A DNA stretch of 64,000 bases from assembly GCF_001445655.1 (NCBI RefSeq), contig NZ_LNBE01000006.1, positions 62,001-126,000 on the forward strand, in the 5' to 3' direction. Position numbers and translations under genes: made by a program. The notes below the pieces were generated by a model. It ran no database searches. It had not been told where the DNA came from and saw nothing but the letters and a program-made list of their open reading frames with translations. This stretch comes from Streptomyces roseifaciens (GTDB lineage: Bacteria; Actinomycetota; Actinomycetes; Streptomycetales; Streptomycetaceae). Positions 60,394 through 64,000 of the stretch are shown here, one piece after another. Position 1 is the first letter of the stretch. Every line of letters starts with the position of its first letter.

Positions 60394-60999
60394 TCAGCCC
60401 TTGAGCGCGGCGGTCTCGCCGTCCACCCAGTACGTGGCGCGGGCCTGGTCGTCGACGTGCAGCGAACCGCCCGGCAGGGCGGGCGCCGCCGGGTCGCCCG
60501 GCAGCGGGTCGCCGCCCGCCGTCTGGAAGGTCACCGACAGCTTCTTGACGTCCCGTCCGGGACCGCCCGAGCCGTCCGCCGCAGTGGGCGTGACGCCTGC
60601 GTACGCCGCCTTCCCGGGCGCGACCTTCACCGGCGCCTTCGGCTTGGACTCCTCCGCGACGCCCGCCGTCGCCTGGTCCTGGTCGAAGCGCAGGAACGGG
60701 AAGCCGTAAGCGGTGCAGGGCTTTCCGCCGGTGTTCGTCGCCACCAGCAGGAGACGGCCGCCCGGCGCCTTGCGGGCCTCGACCGTCAGGTCGCCGGGGC
60801 CGCAGGCGTCGCCCTTGTCCTGCGGCTTGGCGTCGTCCGCGGAGGGCGCCCCGGCGGCGTCGCCGGACGGGCTCGCCGCCGAGGCGCCCTTGCCCTTGCC
60901 GTCGTCCTTGCCGCCGTCGCTGCCACAGGCCGTGAGGCCGAGGGCGGCGGTGAAGGTGAGCGCTGCGCCCGCGAGGCGCAGCGCACGTCCGTGCCGCAC
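60394..60999 (-). CDS. Lipoprotein with DUF4232-like domain
   Basis: A 201-residue secreted lipoprotein. The signal peptide ends in the lipobox LTAC with Cys25, followed by a Gly/Ser/Lys/Asp linker. The mature domain has GDLTVEARKAPGGRLLLVATNTGGKPCTAYGFPFLRFD, as in DUF4232 proteins, and one further Cys near the start (DACGPGDL), perhaps disulphide-bonded to GKPC. GTG 60999 gives the best signal peptide. It lies 5 bp after the aminopeptidase gene on the same strand. Function unknown. Confidence 0.85.
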   Translation of the reverse strand: MRHGRALRLAGAALTFTAALGLTACGSDGGKDDGKGKGASAASPSGDAAGAPSADDAKPQDKGDACGPGDLTVEARKAPGGRLLLVATNTGGKPCTAYGFPFLRFDQDQATAGVAEESKPKAPVKVAPGKAAYAGVTPTAADGSGGPGRDVKKLSVTFQTAGGDPLPGDPAAPALPGGSLHVDDQARATYWVDGETAALKG

Positions 61000-61004
61000 G
61001 GGCC

Positions 61005-62297
61005 TCAGCCCTCGAGGAAGGCGGTGAGCGCCGCGGCCAGCAGGAAGGGGTCGTCCGCGCCGCACAGCTCCCGCGCCGAGTGCATGGACAGGCAGGCCAC
61101 GCCGATGTCGACGGTGGCGATGCCGTGCCGGGCCGCGGTGATGGGGCCGATGGTGGTGCCGCACGGCATGGAGTTGTTGGAGACGAAGTGCTGCCAGGGC
61201 ACGCCCGCGCGCTCGCAGGCGGCGGCGAAGACGGCCCGGCCGCTGCCGTCCGTGGCGTAGCGCTGGTTGACGTTCACCTTCAGGATCGGGCCGCCGTTGG
61301 GCACCGGGTGGTGGCCGGGCTCGTGGCGCTCGGAGTAGTTGGGGTGGACGGCGTGGCCGGTGTCGGAGGAGAGGCAGATCGTGCCGGCGAAGGCGCGGGC
61401 CTTGTCCTCGTACGTTCCGCCGCGGGCGAAGACGGATCGTTCCAGCACGTTTCCGAGCAGCGGGCCCTCGGCGCCGGTGTCGGACTGGCTGCCGTTCTCC
61501 TCGTGGTCGAACGCGGCCAGCACCGGGATGCAGGGCAGTCCCTCGGAGCCGACGGCGGCGATCAGCGCGGCCGTACCGGCGTGCACGGACAGCAGGTTGT
61601 CCATGCGCGGGCCGGCGAGGAGCTCCTGGTCGCGGCCGAGGTAGGCCGGCGGCTCGACGCTGTGGACCATCAGGTCCCAGCCGGTGACGTCCTCGGCGGC
61701 CAGACCCGCCTCCTGCGCGACGAAGCGGATCAGATCCCCCTCGCGCGGCTCGCCCAGGCCCCAGATCGGGGTCATGTGGCGCTGCTTGTCGAGCTTGAGG
61801 CCGTCCTGGTTGACGCCGCGGTCGAGGTGGATGGCGAGCTGCGGCACGCGCAGCAGGGGCCGGTCCACGTTGACGAGGCGGTGGCTGCCGTCCCGCAGCG
61901 AGACCCGGCCGGAGAGGCCGAGGTCGCGGTCCAGCCAGGTGTTGAGCAGCGTGCCGCCGTAGAGCTCGACGGCGACCTGGCGCCAGCCCGCCGCACCGGT
62001 GTCCGGCAGCGGCTTCACGCGCAGGTTGGGGGAGTCGGTGTGCGCACCGACGATCCGGAAGGGGGTGGCGGGCGTCGCGCCCTCCGGCACGTACCAGGCG
62101 ATGATCGCGCCACCGCGCGTCACGTACTTGCCGCCGGTCGTGCCGTCCCACGCGTCGGTCTCTGCGACCTGACGGAAGCCCGCCTTCTCCAGCCGCTCCG
62201 CGGTGTTGGCCACCGCGTGGTACGGGGAGGGACTGGCGGCGAGGAAGGACATCAGGTCGTCGGTGTGGCCGCGGTCGAAGCGGTGCGCAGAGCTCAT
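61005..62297 (-). CDS. apeB: M18-family aminopeptidase
   Basis: A 430-residue zinc aminopeptidase of the aspartyl aminopeptidase family. Metal and catalytic motifs are complete: VGAHTDSPNL (His and Asp), FDHEENGSQS (acidic ligand and base), LSSDTGHAVHPNY (Asp ligand) and the C-terminal SMHSARE (His ligand). It removes N-terminal, usually acidic, residues from peptides in the cytoplasm. Start ATG 62297. The lipoprotein gene follows after 5 bp, a spacing that suggests co-transcription despite unrelated roles. Confidence 0.95.
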   Translation of the reverse strand: MSSAHRFDRGHTDDLMSFLAASPSPYHAVANTAERLEKAGFRQVAETDAWDGTTGGKYVTRGGAIIAWYVPEGATPATPFRIVGAHTDSPNLRVKPLPDTGAAGWRQVAVELYGGTLLNTWLDRDLGLSGRVSLRDGSHRLVNVDRPLLRVPQLAIHLDRGVNQDGLKLDKQRHMTPIWGLGEPREGDLIRFVAQEAGLAAEDVTGWDLMVHSVEPPAYLGRDQELLAGPRMDNLLSVHAGTAALIAAVGSEGLPCIPVLAAFDHEENGSQSDTGAEGPLLGNVLERSVFARGGTYEDKARAFAGTICLSSDTGHAVHPNYSERHEPGHHPVPNGGPILKVNVNQRYATDGSGRAVFAAACERAGVPWQHFVSNNSMPCGTTIGPITAARHGIATVDIGVACLSMHSARELCGADDPFLLAAALTAFLEG

Positions 62298-62320
62298 GCG
62301 ATTCAGGATAAGGATCAGGG

Positions 62321-62355
62321 CAAGAGCCGGGCGCTGGTTTACGCCCGGGCTCTTG
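62321..62355 (-). terminator. Hairpin downstream of the acyl-CoA dehydrogenase gene
   Basis: CAAGAGCCGGGCG (62321-62333) pairs with CGCCCGGGCTCTTG (62342-62355) with one bulged base around an 8-nt loop. It lies after the leftward acyl-CoA dehydrogenase stop and before the aminopeptidase start. Confidence 0.8.
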
Positions 62356-62417
62356 CCCCATCGTTCACACGGGCCTCAACAGCCCTGTTCTGTTAAAAGA
62401 AGCCGGTCGGAGACCGA

Positions 62418-64000
62418 TCAGAACGCGGCCTCGTCCAGCTCCATCAGGGAGTTGTCGACGGCCTCGGCGAGCGAGCGCTCGACGGAGACGCGCGGCAGGA
62501 CGTCGGTCGTGAAGAACTTCGCCGCCGCGATCTTGCCGGTGTAGAACGCCTTGTCCTTGGCGGAGGCGTCGGCGAGCTTCTCGGCGGCCACGGCCGCGCC
62601 CTTGAGCAGCAGGTAGGCGACGACGACGTCACCGGAGGCCAGGAGCAGGCGGGTGGTGTTCAGGCCGACCTTGTAGATGTTCTTGACGTCCTCGCCGGTG
62701 GCGGTGAGGTCGGTGATCATCTTGCCGACGATCGCCTCCAGGTCCACCGCGGCCTTGGCGAGCGCACCGCGGGCGCCGGCCAGGTCCTCGCCGCCGGCCT
62801 CGGTGGCCAGGAACTTCTTGATCTCCTCGGAGAGGGTGTTCAGGGCCTGGCCCTGGTCACGGACGATCTTCCGGAAGAAGAAGTCCTGCCCCTGGATCGC
62901 CGTGGTGCCCTCGTAGAGGGTGTCGATCTTCGCGTCGCGGATGTACTGCTCGATCGGGTACTCCTGCAGGTACCCGGAGCCGCCGAAGGTCTGCAGCGAC
63001 TGGGCGAGCTGCTCGTAGGACTTCTCGGAGCCGTAGCCCTTGACGATCGGCAGGAGCAGGTCGTTGAGGCCGTGCAGCGCCTTGGCGTCCTCGCCCGCGG
63101 CCTCCTTGACCATGATCTCGTCCTGGACGGAGGCGGTGTAGAGCACGAGGGCGCGCATGCCCTCCGCGTACGCCTTCTGCGTCATGAGCGAGCGGCGCAC
63201 GTCGGGGTGGTGCGTGATGGTGACCTTGGGCGCGGTCTTGTCCATGAAGTTCGCCAGGTCCGGGCCCTGCACGCGCTCCTTGGCGTACTCCAGCGCGTTG
63301 AGGTAGCCGGTGGAGAGGGTGGCGATGGCCTTCGTGCCGACCATCATCCGGGCGAACTCGATGATCATGAACATCTGGCGGATGCCGTCGTGCTTCTCGC
63401 CGATGAGCCAGCCCTTGGCGGGGTGCTTGTCGCCGAAGGTCATCTCGCAGGTGTTGGAGGCCTTCAGGCCCATCTTGTGCTCGACGTTGGTGGCGTAGAC
63501 GCCGTTGCGCTCGCCCAGCTCGCCGGTCTCGAAGTCGAACTCGTACTTCGGCACGAGGAAGAGGGACAGGCCCTTGGTGCCCGGGCCGGCGCCCTCGGGG
63601 CGGGCGAGGACGTAGTGGAGGATGTTCTCCGCCATGTCGTGCTCACCCGAGGTGATGAAGCGCTTCACGCCCTCGATGTGCCAGGTGCCGTCCTCCTGCT
63701 GCACGGCCTTGGTGCGGCCGGCGCCCACGTCCGAGCCGGCGTCGGGCTCGGTCAGGACCATGGTGGAGCCCCACTGCTTCTCCACGGCGATCTTCGCGAT
63801 GTGCTTCTGCTGCTCGGTGCCCTCGTCGAAGAGGATGCCGGCGAAGGCCGGGCCCGAGGAGTACATCCAGATGGCCGGGTTGGCACCCAGGATGGACTCG
63901 GCGTAGGCCCAGATCAGCGAGCGCGGGGCGGTGGTGCCGCCGATCTCCTCCGGGATGCCCAGACGCCACCACTCGGCGTCCATGTACGCCTGGTAGCTCT
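62418..64000 (-). CDS. Acyl-CoA dehydrogenase, large type (partial, N-terminus outside window)
   Basis: The visible 527 residues are the C-terminal part of a roughly 600-residue acyl-CoA dehydrogenase like those with a C-terminal DUF1974-type extension. Core motifs are [17 protein letters not shown] (FAD loop), [22 protein letters not shown], and [45 protein letters not shown] with the catalytic Glu in YEGT. The reading frame continues through base 64000 (codons before Met 63983 read SYQAY), so the start lies beyond the window. It probably acts in fatty-acid beta-oxidation. Confidence 0.93.
   Translation of the reverse strand, partial: SYQAYMDAEWWRLGIPEEIGGTTAPRSLIWAYAESILGANPAIWMYSSGPAFAGILFDEGTEQQKHIAKIAVEKQWGSTMVLTEPDAGSDVGAGRTKAVQQEDGTWHIEGVKRFITSGEHDMAENILHYVLARPEGAGPGTKGLSLFLVPKYEFDFETGELGERNGVYATNVEHKMGLKASNTCEMTFGDKHPAKGWLIGEKHDGIRQMFMIIEFARMMVGTKAIATLSTGYLNALEYAKERVQGPDLANFMDKTAPKVTITHHPDVRRSLMTQKAYAEGMRALVLYTASVQDEIMVKEAAGEDAKALHGLNDLLLPIVKGYGSEKSYEQLAQSLQTFGGSGYLQEYPIEQYIRDAKIDTLYEGTTAIQGQDFFFRKIVRDQGQALNTLSEEIKKFLATEAGGEDLAGARGALAKAAVDLEAIVGKMITDLTATGEDVKNIYKVGLNTTRLLLASGDVVVAYLLLKGAAVAAEKLADASAKDKAFYTGKIAAAKFFTTDVLPRVSVERSLAEAVDNSLMELDEAAF

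Overview
The window is high-GC actinobacterial chromosome, almost certainly Streptomyces. The signs are very strong GC bias at third codon positions, many GTG starts, ATGA/GTGA gene overlaps, likely leaderless genes, a mycothiol-type enzyme, a Bpa proteasome activator, PASTA-type Ser/Thr kinases and a ScbR/ArpA-like TetR regulator. All calls come from reading the sequence and recalled family knowledge; no database search was possible.

Left block (about 1-13.9 kb). Three redox genes come first: a hydroxyacyl-CoA dehydrogenase fused in frame to a DsbA-like domain, a quinone-reductase-like MDR enzyme and an FMN reductase. A contiguous set for the complete activated-methyl cycle follows: metK, an adenosine-kinase-type PfkB kinase, metH, metF and ahcY. 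Next are a ScbR/ArpA-like TetR gene with an operator-like palindrome in its promoter, and a promoter of similar operator type driving an unrecognised Ala-rich gene. A SoxR-box monooxygenase gene closes the block. This looks like the edge of a specialised-metabolism locus with its own methyl-donor supply.

Central block (14-53.2 kb). This looks like core chromosome. It holds DUF2252, J-domain-like and rhodanese genes, then an acyl-CoA dehydrogenase and paaABCDE. After a DUF5819/HTTM pair and a TrmH methyltransferase come paaN, paaH, a PaaR-like TetR gene and an AsnC/Lrp gene. A branched-chain 2-oxoacid dehydrogenase operon (bkdABC) follows, then mobA-moeA, a K+ channel, a quinone oxidoreductase, bpa and two divergent Ser/Thr kinases. 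An orphan NarL-type regulator precedes a second bkdABC operon. An MmyB-like regulator and a GntR-MFS pair end the block. One 18-bp palindrome type occurs upstream of paaA, paaH and the first bkd operon, tying them into a probable local regulon.

Right block (53.2-64 kb). A mycothiol-dependent-type enzyme and a nitrilase-family hydrolase are followed by a small decayed mobile island. It contains an IS3 orfA, a deleted orfB, a 43-codon ORF with a near-perfect ribosome binding site, a palindrome and a large serine recombinase. Core genes then resume: an NHL/thioredoxin protein, a DUF6458 protein, a lipoprotein, an M18 aminopeptidase and an acyl-CoA dehydrogenase cut by the window end.

A recurrent oddity is short tandem duplication (8-21 bp units), often running across a stop codon (after metH, ahcY, the 37-kb quinone oxidoreductase and the MmyB-like regulator). 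Others lie in promoters or inside coding linkers.
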